NCBI GenBank assembly: GCA_031263835.1
Contig: JAISEZ010000100.1
Location: 1-6,607, forward strand
Origin: Tannerella sp.
GTDB taxonomy: Bacteria; Bacteroidota; Bacteroidia; Bacteroidales; Tannerellaceae
DNA length: 6,607 bases
Direction of reading: 5' to 3'
In this document: positions 1 to 6,388 of the stretch, piece by piece
How positions within the stretch are numbered: position 1 is the first letter of the stretch
Layout: every line of letters begins with the position of its first letter
Translations under genes and position numbers: made by a program
The notes under the pieces: model-generated
What the model was told of the DNA's origin: nothing
Database searches by the model: none
The model's input: the letters and a program-made list of their open reading frames with translations, nothing else

Positions 1-551
1 GCCATGTAGGAGTACGCCGAGACGGCGATTGCTCCCATGAGGTTCGGGGCCAGTTTGGAGGAGAGGAAGATGGCTGTCGGGCCGTCGGCGCCGCCGATAA
101 TGCCGATGGCGCCGGCCTGATTCGGTTCGAAGCCCATCAGCAGGGCGATGATGTAGGCGCCGAAGATGCCGAACTGCGCCGCGGCGCCGATAAGCATCAG
201 CTTCGGGTTGGAAATGAGCGCCGAAAAGTCGGTCATGGCGCCGATGCCCAGAAAGATGAGCGGCGGATACCACCCCGATGTGACGCCCTGATACAGAATG
301 TTGAGCACGGATCCCTCTTCGTAGATACCCAGTTGCAGCCCGGCGTCCTTGAATGGGATGTTGCCTATCAGGATGCCGAAACCGATGGGTACAAGCAGCA
401 TCGGCTCAAATTCGTACTTGATGGCCATGAAGATAAAGACCAGTCCAACGAATATCATCAGGAAATGCGCGCCCGTAGCGTTGTAGAATCCCGTGTAGGT
501 GAGAAACAGTTGGAGGTTCTCGGCGAGAAACGATAAAAAACTCTCTTGCAT
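1..551 (-). CDS. mmdB: Sodium-pumping decarboxylase beta subunit (OadB/MmdB family), 3' part missing
   Basis: Integral membrane subunit that decarboxylates carboxybiotin on the carrier protein and couples this to Na+ export. The start codon is the ATG read from 551 down. The frame is open for 183 codons and leaves the left edge; relatives are roughly 370-435 residues, so about half is present. Visible features are several hydrophobic segments (about residues 31-44, 51-63, 96-105, 118-140), the family hallmark IIGGADGPTAIF at 151-162 with the conserved Asp at 156, and the membrane-re-entrant-like stretch before it. In Klebsiella OadB the matching Asp is needed for Na+-coupled decarboxylation (family knowledge). 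It is the last gene visible in the operon, 12 nt after the biotin carrier. The name MmdB rather than OadB is inferred from the linked MmdA-type alpha subunit and epimerase. Confidence 0.95.
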   Translation of the reverse strand, partial: MQESFLSFLAENLQLFLTYTGFYNATGAHFLMIFVGLVFIFMAIKYEFEPMLLVPIGFGILIGNIPFKDAGLQLGIYEEGSVLNILYQGVTSGWYPPLIFLGIGAMTDFSALISNPKLMLIGAAAQFGIFGAYIIALLMGFEPNQAGAIGIIGGADGPTAIFLSSKLAPNLMGAIAVSAYSYM

Positions 552-563
552 GATTCCGTTGCG

Positions 564-995
564 TTAATTGATGACTACCAGTACTGTGCCTTCGAGGACG
601 GATTCACCCTTTTCGACCTTGATTTCCTCGACCTTGCCGGTGAATTCGGACGGGATGGTGTTCTCCATCTTCATGGCCTCGAGGACGAGCAGTTTCTGTC
701 CCTTCTTCACTTCGTCACCCACCTTGCAGTCGATGCTCAGGATGACGCCGGGCAGCGGCGACTTGACCGCACCCTTCACGCCGCCACCTGCCGGACGCGA
801 TACGACCGGCGCGCCGGACAACGTCGTCGGCGCCTGTGCCGGACGCTTGATGGTGACCACATGTTTCTTGGCCGGCTTGTCCATCAGCACCTTGTACGGC
901 GTGCCGTTGACCTCCACCTCGGCGATGGTATCTTCTATCTTGTGTACCGTAATGTTATAGATACTTCCGTTGATTGTATACTTGAATTGTTTCAT
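564..995 (-). CDS. mmdC: Biotin carboxyl carrier subunit of the methylmalonyl-CoA decarboxylase
   Basis: A 143-residue carrier that shuttles CO2 as carboxybiotin from the carboxyltransferase to the membrane beta subunit. The C-terminal biotinyl/lipoyl domain covers about residues 74-143 and contains the attachment motif EAMKMEN at 106-112, with Lys109 the predicted biotinylated residue; LPGVI at 81-85 starts the domain. The N-terminal part (1-50) is a small conserved region, followed by an Ala/Pro/Gly-rich linker at about 51-75 that should give the swinging arm its reach. No biotin carboxylase (AccC-type) gene is present in the window, which favours a decarboxylase pump over an ATP-dependent carboxylase. 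It sits between the OadG-like subunit (21 nt upstream) and the beta subunit (12 nt downstream). Confidence 0.95.
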   Translation of the reverse strand: MKQFKYTINGSIYNITVHKIEDTIAEVEVNGTPYKVLMDKPAKKHVVTIKRPAQAPTTLSGAPVVSRPAGGGVKGAVKSPLPGVILSIDCKVGDEVKKGQKLLVLEAMKMENTIPSEFTGKVEEIKVEKGESVLEGTVLVVIN

Positions 996-1016
996 CTAAT
1001 GATTTATTTTACAGGA

Positions 1017-1910
1017 TTATTTTCGAATGGATTCTCTCAGGCCGTAGATTTTCGAACTCCACGGCGAATAGTGACGCGCCACTTTTCGGATGGTCAGTAC
1101 CGTATTTTCCAAATCGTGAACGTCTTCCTCCGTTGCATCGTAGAGCGCGGCGGCGATGGCGGCAAACACCTCGCCCGATTCCGGTTCGCCCCGTTTGACT
1201 TCACTGCTTTCGCTGGCCTTCATCGAACGGCGCCGGCTGGCCTTGATGGCCGAATTCCCGATATACTTGAAGGCAAGGTAGAGGAGTATCAGTCCGATGA
1301 AGACGACGGCCATGGCCGTGATGGTCATACCTATGCCCAGGGAGTCGTTGCGCTGGAAGTTTTCGATTTTCTCGTTCGAGTCGAGGATTTTGTTGTTGCT
1401 GCTCGGCGTCACCTTCGTGAGGTTTTCCCACTTGCCCTCGCCGTCGTCCGTCATGCCGTAGCTGATGTCTGCACGCTGGCCGGCGGGGATGACGATTTCA
1501 TGAATCAGCGTCTTGCCGTCGGAATCGTAGAGCGCCAGGTAGTTTTCCCCGGCGGGATTCAGCTTGAAGTTCACGTGAAACGTGCCCCGCGAGGCCAAAT
1601 CGTCCGCCCAGAAGAGCACGTGCTGGCGCGGCGGAATCTTGGTATGCACGTCGCCTTTGGGAATCATGTACTTCCGCGTGTTGTTCCGGTCGTCCGTCAG
1701 GAAGCATCCGCCGATATTGACCGAGCCCCACGACGTGTTGAAGAGTTCGAACCATCCGTTGCGCATGCCGTAGTCATCCACAAAATTGTTTTCGTTGACG
1801 ACCAGTATTTCGTTGAAGCGTATACTGGCCGACCGCTGTCCCTGCGCCGCAAAAGCGCAGATGAACATCAGCAACAGGGCAATGCCTGTTCCTTTTCTGT
1901 TTCCGTTCAT
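1017..1910 (-). CDS. OadG-type Na+-pump small subunit with N-terminal lamin-tail-like domain
   Basis: A 297-residue membrane protein with two parts. Residues 1-25 look like a signal peptide: basic NGNRK, a hydrophobic core, and an AAQGQ-like cleavage region. Residues about 27-165 are a beta-rich domain resembling the lamin tail domain (NEILVVNENNF at 33-43, GWFELFNTS at 52-60, LTDDRNNTRKYMIP at 71-84). A single transmembrane helix spans about 192-216. The C-terminal part (243-297) has the OadG-family ending, with VLTIRKVARHYSPWSSKIYG at 271-290. OadG-type subunits hold the alpha and beta subunits together in oxaloacetate and methylmalonyl-CoA decarboxylases, with an outside N terminus and a cytoplasmic tail. 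That topology would place the lamin-tail domain in the periplasm. Classical gamma subunits are under 100 residues, so this protein is about three times longer. The lamin-tail assignment is from pattern recognition; its role is unknown. Confidence 0.9.
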   Translation of the reverse strand: MNGNRKGTGIALLLMFICAFAAQGQRSASIRFNEILVVNENNFVDDYGMRNGWFELFNTSWGSVNIGGCFLTDDRNNTRKYMIPKGDVHTKIPPRQHVLFWADDLASRGTFHVNFKLNPAGENYLALYDSDGKTLIHEIVIPAGQRADISYGMTDDGEGKWENLTKVTPSSNNKILDSNEKIENFQRNDSLGIGMTITAMAVVFIGLILLYLAFKYIGNSAIKASRRRSMKASESSEVKRGEPESGEVFAAIAAALYDATEEDVHDLENTVLTIRKVARHYSPWSSKIYGLRESIRK

Positions 1911-1922
1911 AATGCAATCCGG

Positions 1923-3476
1923 TTAAAGTGGAATATTGCCGTGCTTTTTCGCCGGATTCGTCAGCTTCTTTGTCTGCAACTGCTGCAGGGCGCGGGTGAC
2001 GCGGAAACGCGTGTTGCGCGGCTCAATCACGTCGTCGATGTAGCCGTATCTGGCTGCATTGTAGGGATTGGCAAACAGCTTGTCGTATTCGCTTACCTTC
2101 TCGGCCATCAGCGCCGCCGGGTCGGCTGCGTCCTTAAATTCCCGGGCATACAGCACTTCGGCTGCGCCTGCGCCGCCCATGACGGCGATTTCGGCCGTCG
2201 GCCAGGCGTAGTTCAGGTCGCCGCGCAGTTGTTTGCAGCTCATCACGATGTGCGAACCGCCGTAGGACTTGCGCAGCGTGACGGTCACTTTCGGCACCGT
2301 CGCTTCGCCGTAGGCGTAAAGCAGTTTCGCGCCGTGCAGGATGACGCCGTTGTATTCCTGTCCCGTTCCCGGAAGGAATCCCGGTACATCGACCAGCGTC
2401 ACCAGCGGAATGTTGAACGCGTCGCAGAAGCGTACGAACCGCGCGCCCTTGCGCGAAGCGTTGCAGTCCAGCACGCCGGCCAGATATTTCGGCTGGTTGG
2501 CGACAATTCCCACGGACTGTCCGTTGAAACGGGCAAAGCCGATGATGATGTTCTTGGCATAGTCCTGCTGGACTTCAAAGAACTCGTTGTTGTCGACAAT
2601 CGTGCCGATGACTTCGTACATGTCATAAGCCTGATTGGCGCTGTCGGGGATGATTTCGTTCAGGACGTCGTCCAGCCGGTCAATCGGGTCGGTACATTCG
2701 ACGTAGGGCGCCTCTTCGAGGTTGTTCTGCGGAATGTAGCTGAGCAGCTTGCGAATCATGGCCAGCCCGTCTTCCTCCGTTTTGGCGGTGAAGTGGGTGA
2801 CGCCCGATTTGGTCGAGTGCACGCTTGCACCGCCCAGATTCTCCTGGTCGACGTCTTCGCCGGTCACGGACTTGACGACCTTCGGGCCGGTCAGGAACAT
2901 GTAGGACGTTCCTTCCGTCATCAGCGTAAAGTCGGTCAGCGCCGGGGAATATACGGCGCCGCCGGCACACGGGCCGAAGATGCCGGAGATTTGCGGAATC
3001 ACGCCGGAGGCCAGAATGTTGCGCTGGAAAATCTCCGAATAGCCGGCCAGGGCGTTGATGCCTTCCTGAATACGCGCGCCGCCCGAGTCGTTGATGCCGA
3101 TACAGGGTGCGCCCATCTTCATGGCCATGTCCATCACCTTGCAGATTTTCTGAGCCATAGTCTCCGACAGCGACCCGCCGAATACGGTGAAGTCCTGTGC
3201 AAAGACGTAGACCAGCCGTCCGTCAATCGTGCCGCTGCCGGTCACTACGCCATCGCCCAGGAAGGTTTTCTTTTCCTGTCCGAAGTTTGTGCAGCGGTGT
3301 TTCACGAACATGTCCATCTCCTCGAAGCTGCTTTCGTCCAGCAGCATGGAGATACGTTCGCGTGCGGTATATTTACCGCGTTCGTGCTGTTTGTCGATGG
3401 CTTTTTCGCCGCCACCCAGCCGTGCCTGATCGCGCAGGGCAATCAGTTCCTTTACTTTTTCAAGTTGATTACTCAT
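1923..3476 (-). CDS. mmdA: Methylmalonyl-CoA decarboxylase alpha subunit (carboxyltransferase)
   Basis: A 517-residue cytoplasmic acyl-CoA carboxyltransferase. It takes the carboxyl group of (S)-methylmalonyl-CoA onto biotin and leaves propionyl-CoA. The two crotonase-type halves are clear. The N-terminal half has GGSLSE at 100-105, SGGARIQEG at 131-139 and the oxyanion-hole segment [13 protein letters not shown] at 168-180. The C-terminal half has [12 protein letters not shown] at 362-373, [11 protein letters not shown] at 402-412 and [20 protein letters not shown] at 424-443. The end, KKHGNIPL, is typical of the MmdA/PccB family. Length is normal and no key motif is missing. The family is hard to separate from the propionyl-CoA carboxylase beta chain by sequence; the linked OadB, OadG and biotin carrier genes and the absence of a biotin carboxylase decide for the decarboxylase. 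It lies 31 nt after the epimerase and 12 nt before the OadG-like gene. Confidence 0.96.
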   Translation of the reverse strand: MSNQLEKVKELIALRDQARLGGGEKAIDKQHERGKYTARERISMLLDESSFEEMDMFVKHRCTNFGQEKKTFLGDGVVTGSGTIDGRLVYVFAQDFTVFGGSLSETMAQKICKVMDMAMKMGAPCIGINDSGGARIQEGINALAGYSEIFQRNILASGVIPQISGIFGPCAGGAVYSPALTDFTLMTEGTSYMFLTGPKVVKSVTGEDVDQENLGGASVHSTKSGVTHFTAKTEEDGLAMIRKLLSYIPQNNLEEAPYVECTDPIDRLDDVLNEIIPDSANQAYDMYEVIGTIVDNNEFFEVQQDYAKNIIIGFARFNGQSVGIVANQPKYLAGVLDCNASRKGARFVRFCDAFNIPLVTLVDVPGFLPGTGQEYNGVILHGAKLLYAYGEATVPKVTVTLRKSYGGSHIVMSCKQLRGDLNYAWPTAEIAVMGGAGAAEVLYAREFKDAADPAALMAEKVSEYDKLFANPYNAARYGYIDDVIEPRNTRFRVTRALQQLQTKKLTNPAKKHGNIPL

Positions 3477-3507
3477 AGGTGTATGATTAATTTATTTTCA
3501 GTTCCGG

Positions 3508-3918
3508 TTATTTTGTTGCCGGCATGCAAAGTTCGGTCAGGACGCTGCCCGTCGATTTGGGATGCAGGAAGGCGATGCTCAGCCCCTCGGCTCCGGCGCG
3601 CGGCGCCCTGTCAATCAGCTGGACGCCGCCGGAAGCGGCTTCGTCGAGCGCTGCCTGTACGGACGGGACGGCAAAGGCGATGTGATGAATCCCTTCGCCC
3701 TTCTTTTCGATAAACTTTGCAACGGCGCTGTCTTCGCCTGTCGGCTCCAACAGTTCAATTTTCGTTTGTCCGACCTTGAAAAAGGCGGTTTTCACCTTCT
3801 GGTCGGCTACTTCTTCAATGCTGTAACATTTCAAACCCAATACATTTTCATAATAAGGCAAGTGAGCGTCAATGCTTTTCACTGCAATACCCAAATGCTC
3901 AATGTGAGAAATATCCAT
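3508..3918 (-). CDS. mce: Methylmalonyl-CoA epimerase
   Basis: A 136-residue glyoxalase/vicinal-oxygen-chelate fold enzyme that interconverts (R)- and (S)-methylmalonyl-CoA, supplying the S isomer to the decarboxylase encoded just downstream. Two beta-alpha-beta-beta-beta modules are visible. The first begins with HIEHLGIAV (5-13) and includes YYENVLGLK (22-30) and KIELLEP (53-59). The second begins with GIHHIAFAV (76-84) and ends with SVLTELCMP (125-133). Likely metal ligands, by analogy with characterised epimerases, are His8, His78 or His79, and Glu129. The length is typical. It is the first gene of the operon, with a promoter box 38 nt upstream of the start codon. Lactoylglutathione lyase homologues share the fold, but the operon context makes epimerase the clear choice. 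Confidence 0.96.
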   Translation of the reverse strand: MDISHIEHLGIAVKSIDAHLPYYENVLGLKCYSIEEVADQKVKTAFFKVGQTKIELLEPTGEDSAVAKFIEKKGEGIHHIAFAVPSVQAALDEAASGGVQLIDRAPRAGAEGLSIAFLHPKSTGSVLTELCMPATK

Positions 3919-3955
3919 AAGTTTTTGTCTTTAAAAATGTAAATAATTTCGGCGG

Positions 3956-3990
3956 CAAAGGTAGGAAAAAATTGATAACCGTCTTCCAAA
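3956..3990 (-). promoter_or_regulatory. Bacteroidota-type promoter for the epimerase/decarboxylase operon
   Basis: On the minus strand 3963-3956 reads TACCTTTG, an exact match to the Bacteroidota -7 consensus TAnnTTTG. A TTTG at 3990-3987 could be the -33 element. The gap of 23 nt is a little longer than the usual spacing of about 19-21, so the -33 call is weaker than the -7 call. Transcription would start near 3950 and leave a leader of roughly 30 nt before the mce start codon. Confidence 0.6.
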
Positions 3991-4083
3991 TAACGAATAA
4001 ATATAGCCGTTAATAATGCATAACCTTCGCAAATTACCTCGAATTTCCCGACCGTGAGTGAAGCCGGCAAGATATATTTTTCT

Positions 4084-4091
4084 TATCTTTG
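4084..4091 (+). promoter_or_regulatory. -7 box of the promoter for the L25 gene
   Basis: TATCTTTG matches the Bacteroidota TAnnTTTG consensus exactly. No good TTTG -33 element is seen at the expected distance (AGTG at 4057-4060 is the nearest candidate, 23 nt away). Transcription from about 4096 would give a leader of about 75 nt before the ATG at 4173. A short pairing (CGCTT at 4095-4099 with AAGCG at 4134-4138) is too weak to call a regulatory structure. This box and the one on the minus strand at 3956-3963 face away from each other across about 120 bp of AT-rich DNA. Confidence 0.55.
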
Positions 4092-4172
4092 CCCCGCTTT
4101 TAGAAACCTGTCGCCGTGTGATGGGAAATTAGGAAGCGAAACTAATTTTGAGTAACACAAATTTGAAAGAAA

Positions 4173-4835
4173 ATGAATACATTTCAATTGGAAGCAGCTT
4201 CGAGGGAAGTTGCAGGAAAGAAGGCTACCAAAGCCGTTCGCAAGGAGGGTTTAATCCCGGCAATCCTGTATGGACAGGCGCCTGTCGAACTCCCGTATAA
4301 GGAGACGTTGAACCCGGGCGAGAAAATAGTGGAAATCGAAAACAACAGGGGCATCCTTGTCACAGACCTTGTTGTGACGAACGAAAATGTGCGGAGTCTG
4401 ATTTATACGCCGAACATTTATCTGGTGGAATTGACGGTCAAGGGGAGCAAAACCGTGAAAGCCATCATCAAGGACATTCAGTTTCATCCGGTGACGGACG
4501 CCATTCTGCATATTGATTTCCTGGAGGTCTTTGCCGACAAGCCGATTATCATGGCTGTCCCGGTCATTCTGGAAGGTCATGCCGAGGGCGTAAAGGCCGG
4601 CGGCAAGCTGAATCTGGAAGCACGCAAGTTGCGCGTCAGGGCGCTGTACAGCCAGGTGCCGGAAAAACTGGTGGTGAATGTGGAAAAGTTAGGGCTGGGC
4701 AAAGTCATCAAGGTTGGTGACCTGAGCTATCCCGACCTGGAACTGGTCAATGCAAAGAACGCCGTCGTATGCGCCGTGAAACTGACCCGCGCCGCCCGCG
4801 GTCAGGAAAGCGCATCCGCCGCTACGGCATCCTGA
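4173..4835 (+). CDS. rplY: 50S ribosomal protein L25, CTC (general stress) form
   Basis: A 220-residue two-domain L25/TL5/CTC protein that binds 5S rRNA in the large ribosomal subunit. The N-terminal L25 domain (about 1-118) begins with basic residues suited to rRNA contact (REVAGKKATKAVRKEG at 11-26) followed by IPAILYG at 28-34. It ends in the family signature DIQFHPVTDAILHIDFLEVF at 101-120. The C-terminal beta-rich TL5 domain covers about 121-205. A short Ala/Ser-rich tail (206-220) is probably disordered. The long form is usual outside the enterobacteria, whose L25 lacks the second domain. The ATG at 4173 gives the expected N terminus. A strong terminator 43 nt downstream suggests it can be expressed on its own, separate from pth. 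Confidence 0.96.
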   Translation: MNTFQLEAASREVAGKKATKAVRKEGLIPAILYGQAPVELPYKETLNPGEKIVEIENNRGILVTDLVVTNENVRSLIYTPNIYLVELTVKGSKTVKAIIKDIQFHPVTDAILHIDFLEVFADKPIIMAVPVILEGHAEGVKAGGKLNLEARKLRVRALYSQVPEKLVVNVEKLGLGKVIKVGDLSYPDLELVNAKNAVVCAVKLTRAARGQESASAATAS

Positions 4836-4877
4836 TACAACGTTAATTTTATAGCGTTTATTTCATGACTATGACAG

Positions 4878-4913
4878 AAGGAGGACGGGTCGCGAGACGC
4901 GTTCTCCTTTTCT
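4878..4913 (+). terminator. Rho-independent terminator after the L25 gene
   Basis: The stem is AAGGAG-GACG (4878-4887) with CGTT-CTCCTT (4900-4909), including one G-T pair. After a single G/G mismatch it continues as GTC (4889-4891) with GAC (4896-4898), closed by a GCGA loop (4892-4895) of the stable GNRA type. The 3' side runs into TTTTCTAT. This gives 13 pairs, one internal mismatch and a U-rich tail. It is the clearest terminator in the window. Confidence 0.88.
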
Positions 4914-4933
4914 ATACTGCGCGCAGCATGGAG

Positions 4934-4989
4934 GATTCAACAATTCAAAGATTCAAAGATTCAATCATTCAAAGATTCAACGATTCGGA
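4934..4989. repeat. Seven tandem copies of an 8-bp unit (consensus GATTCAAA)
   Basis: Successive units start at 4934, 4942, 4950, 4958, 4966, 4974 and 4982: GATTCAAC, AATTCAAA, GATTCAAA, GATTCAAT, CATTCAAA, GATTCAAC, GATTCGGA. The core ATTC is kept in all seven. It lies between the L25 terminator and pth. The 10-bp palindrome CTGCGCGCAG (4917-4926) sits just before it. No function can be read from it; variable copy number by slippage is plausible. Confidence 0.85.
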
Positions 4990-4996
4990 ATGCCGG

Positions 4997-5017
4997 TGAG
5001 ACAATTCATTCTCACAT
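4997..5017. repeat. Left copy of a 21-bp inverted repeat flanking pth and the S4-domain gene
   Basis: Positions 4997-5017 and the reverse complement of 6073-6093 are identical at 20 of 21 positions; the only difference is C at 5011 against T. Key segments are TGAGACAATTCATT and TCACAT. It overlaps the first copy of the CATTCTCACAT array. Confidence 0.8.
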
Positions 5018-5041
5018 CGGCTCATTCTCACATTCTCACAT
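5007..5041. repeat. CATTCTCACAT repeats upstream of pth
   Basis: Exact CATTCTCACAT occurs at 5007-5017, 5023-5033 and 5031-5041. The starts differ by 16 and 8, so the unit is again 8 bp (CATTCTCA), with one degenerate copy between. The array ends 11 nt before the pth start codon and therefore forms most of the upstream spacer. No TAnnTTTG box is visible in 4914-5052, so the pth promoter is unidentified. A related single copy (CTCATTCTCGCATT) lies at 6090-6103 after the S4-domain gene. Confidence 0.75.
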
Positions 5042-5052
5042 TTTAAATTGCT

Positions 5053-5616
5053 ATGAAGTATTTGATTGCAGGACTGGGAAACATCGGGCCGGAATACTGG
5101 GGTACGCGCCACAACATCGGTTTCCGCGTGGTGAACGCACTGTCGGAAGAAGCCGGCGCGAACTTCACGGAAGAACGTTATGGCGCCGTCGCCCGGCTGA
5201 GGATAAAAAATGCGGAACCGATTCTTTTGAAGCCGAACACGTTCATGAACCTGAGCGGTCATGCCGTGCGCTACTGGCTGCAAAAGGAACGTATTCCCCT
5301 CGAACAGTTGCTGGTGGTGGCAGACGACCTTTCGCTGCCGTTCGGCGCGTTGCGGCTGAAGCCGAAAGGCAGTCACGCCGGACATAACGGCCTGCGCAAC
5401 CTCGAAGAAATGCTGGAGACGTCCGCATACTGCCGCCTGCGCTTCGGCATCGGCGACCACTTTCTCCGCGGCAGACAGATTGACTACGTGTTGAGTCCGT
5501 TTACACCCGAAGAACAGGAACAGTTGCCCGAACGGGTTAAACAGGCCGCCGAAATGGTCAAAAGTTTCTGTCTGGCCGGCGCGGACGTTACGATGAATCT
5601 GTTTAATCACAAATAA
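5053..5616 (+). CDS. pth: Peptidyl-tRNA hydrolase
   Basis: A 187-residue cytoplasmic enzyme that releases tRNA from peptidyl-tRNAs dropped by stalled ribosomes. Catalytic and substrate residues of the bacterial Pth family are all present: GLGN with Asn10, TRHNIGF with catalytic His20, FMNLSG with Asn66, [11 protein letters not shown] with Asp91, and GHNGLRN with Asn112. Residues 130-139 ([10 protein letters not shown]) cover the conserved region following the active site. The GNIG at 9-12 replaces the more common GNPG. Length is typical, and the ATG at 5053 places the first beta strand (KYLIAGLGN) exactly at the N terminus. It is followed after 8 nt by the S4-domain gene, so the two are probably cotranscribed. 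Confidence 0.97.
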   Translation: MKYLIAGLGNIGPEYWGTRHNIGFRVVNALSEEAGANFTEERYGAVARLRIKNAEPILLKPNTFMNLSGHAVRYWLQKERIPLEQLLVVADDLSLPFGALRLKPKGSHAGHNGLRNLEEMLETSAYCRLRFGIGDHFLRGRQIDYVLSPFTPEEQEQLPERVKQAAEMVKSFCLAGADVTMNLFNHK

Positions 5617-5624
5617 ATCCACCG

Positions 5625-6041
5625 ATGAACGAGGTACGCATCGACAAATGGATGTGGGCGACGCGCCTTTTCAAGACGCGCACGGTCGCGGCCGACGCCT
5701 GCAAAAAGAATCGCGTGTCGATTGACGGGGTTCCCGTGAAGCCGTCGCGGATGATTAAGGCGGGCGACGTGTTGCAGATTCGCAAGCCGCCCGTCACGTT
5801 TTCGTTCAGGGTGCTGGCGCTGACCGGGAATCGCATGGGCGCCAAGCTGGTGCCCCAATATCTGGAAAACGTCACGCCGCCGGAGCAGTACGAACTGCTG
5901 GAGATGAGTAAAATCTCCGGCTTCGTAGACCGCGCCCGCGGCCTGGGACGCCCCACCAAAAAAGACCGCCGCGAACTGGAACAGTTTACGGATTTCAGCG
6001 ATCCGGATGACCTGAATTTTGACTTGGATACGGAAGACTGA
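5625..6041 (+). CDS. Small S4-domain RNA-binding protein, Hsp15/HslR-like
   Basis: A 138-residue protein whose first 60 residues form an S4 RNA-binding domain: RIDKWMWATRLFKTRTVAADACKKNRVSIDGVPVKPSRMIKAGDVLQI-type sequence, with RIDKWMWATRLFKTRT at 5-20 and the beta-turn VSIDGVPVKPSR at 31-42. The rest has the pattern seen in Hsp15 homologues, including GLGRPTKKDRRELEQF at 106-121, and then a very acidic tail (122-138, DFSDPDDLNFDLDTED). In E. coli, Hsp15 binds 50S subunits carrying stranded peptidyl-tRNA, so its place directly after pth is functionally sensible; transfer of that role to this protein is inference. The 8-nt gap to pth implies one transcript. Confidence 0.9.
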   Translation: MNEVRIDKWMWATRLFKTRTVAADACKKNRVSIDGVPVKPSRMIKAGDVLQIRKPPVTFSFRVLALTGNRMGAKLVPQYLENVTPPEQYELLEMSKISGFVDRARGLGRPTKKDRRELEQFTDFSDPDDLNFDLDTED

Positions 6042-6048
6042 CGTCTTC
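6033..6048 (+). other. Short hairpin over the S4-gene stop codon
   Basis: GAAGAC (6033-6038) pairs with GTCTTC (6043-6048) around a TGAC loop that contains the TGA stop codon. It is followed by GAAAGG rather than a T run, so it is not a standard terminator. A role in 3'-end stability is possible but not supported further. Confidence 0.3.
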
Positions 6049-6072
6049 GAAAGGGGAATTGGGAACGGGTGA

Positions 6073-6093
6073 ATGTGAAAATGAATTGTCTCA
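6073..6093. repeat. Right copy of the 21-bp inverted repeat flanking pth and the S4-domain gene
   Basis: Reverse complement of 4997-5017 with one mismatch. Together the copies bracket a 1.1-kb segment holding exactly the pth and S4-domain genes. Confidence 0.8.
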
Positions 6094-6170
6094 TTCTCGC
6101 ATTTGCTCATTATCTTTCAATCCCGCTCTGAATTGCACCCGTCCACACGCCCGCCTCCAATCACTATTTG

Positions 6171-6388
6171 TCGCATCGTGTTACGCCGTAGGCGTAGCCT
6201 GTGAATAACGCCGGGATTTATCCCGGTGGTGACGGTGCGCCCCTCTCCGAACGCCGTCAGGCGTTGCCCTCACGGAGCATTCCGGCAGGCGGGTAACTCC
6301 TCCGGAGTGGAGGGAAGAAGATATATTTTCCCGCCCACCGGGATGAATCCCGGCGTTATTCACAGGTTACGCCTATGGCGTGATGCGA
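6171..6388. repeat. Nested inverted-repeat element (REPIN/BIME-like or MITE-like)
   Basis: The left arm (6171-6229) and right arm (6335-6388) are reverse complements at 51 of 54 aligned positions; the left arm also has a 5-nt insertion (6178-6182). Each arm folds on its own. Left: TACGCC/GGCGTA (6182-6187, 6191-6196) and CCGGGA/TCCCGG with loop TTTA (6211-6226). Right: CCGGGAT/ATCCCGG with a 2-nt loop (6338-6353) and ACGCC/GGCGT (6369-6381). The centre holds AACGCC-GTCA-GGCGTT (6250-6265) inside CTCCG/CGGAG (6245-6249, 6273-6277). It also holds ACTCC-TCC-GGAGT (6296-6308) inside GGCGGG/CCCGCC (6288-6293, 6330-6335). There is no transposase inside. The architecture resembles REP doublets mobilised in trans by Y1 (RAYT/IS200-like) transposases, but that is inference from shape. 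Confidence 0.85.

Noticed and set aside
546..3713. A 1055-codon open frame on the plus strand, antisense to the decarboxylase operon
   Set aside because: It runs opposite four well-supported genes, begins at a TTG, and shows no recognisable domain. Long antisense frames are expected opposite GC-rich codons with few stop-generating trinucleotides.
3879..4070. A 63-codon minus-strand frame over the divergent promoter region
   Set aside because: It covers the -7 boxes' AT-rich spacer and overlaps the mce start. Its hydrophobic look comes from AT-rich codons.
4095..4172. Possible autoregulatory leader of the L25 gene
   Set aside because: Only a 5-bp pairing with a 34-nt loop is seen, with no conserved motif that I can recognise.
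4969..5622. A 217-codon minus-strand frame opposite pth
   Set aside because: It overlaps the complete pth gene with all catalytic residues intact, and its ends are made of the spacer repeats. It is best explained as an antisense artefact.
6033..6048. Terminator for the pth-S4 operon
   Set aside because: The 6-bp stem lies over the stop codon and is not followed by a T run, so it is listed only as a weak hairpin.
5603..6110. Two overlapping minus-strand frames opposite the S4-domain gene
   Set aside because: The S4 domain is clear on the plus strand. The minus frames start inside the CATTCTC-type repeat and have no domain features.
6181..6363. A 60-codon minus-strand frame in the nested inverted-repeat element
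   Set aside because: Its codons are the repeat arms and internal palindromes themselves, and there is no start signal or domain.
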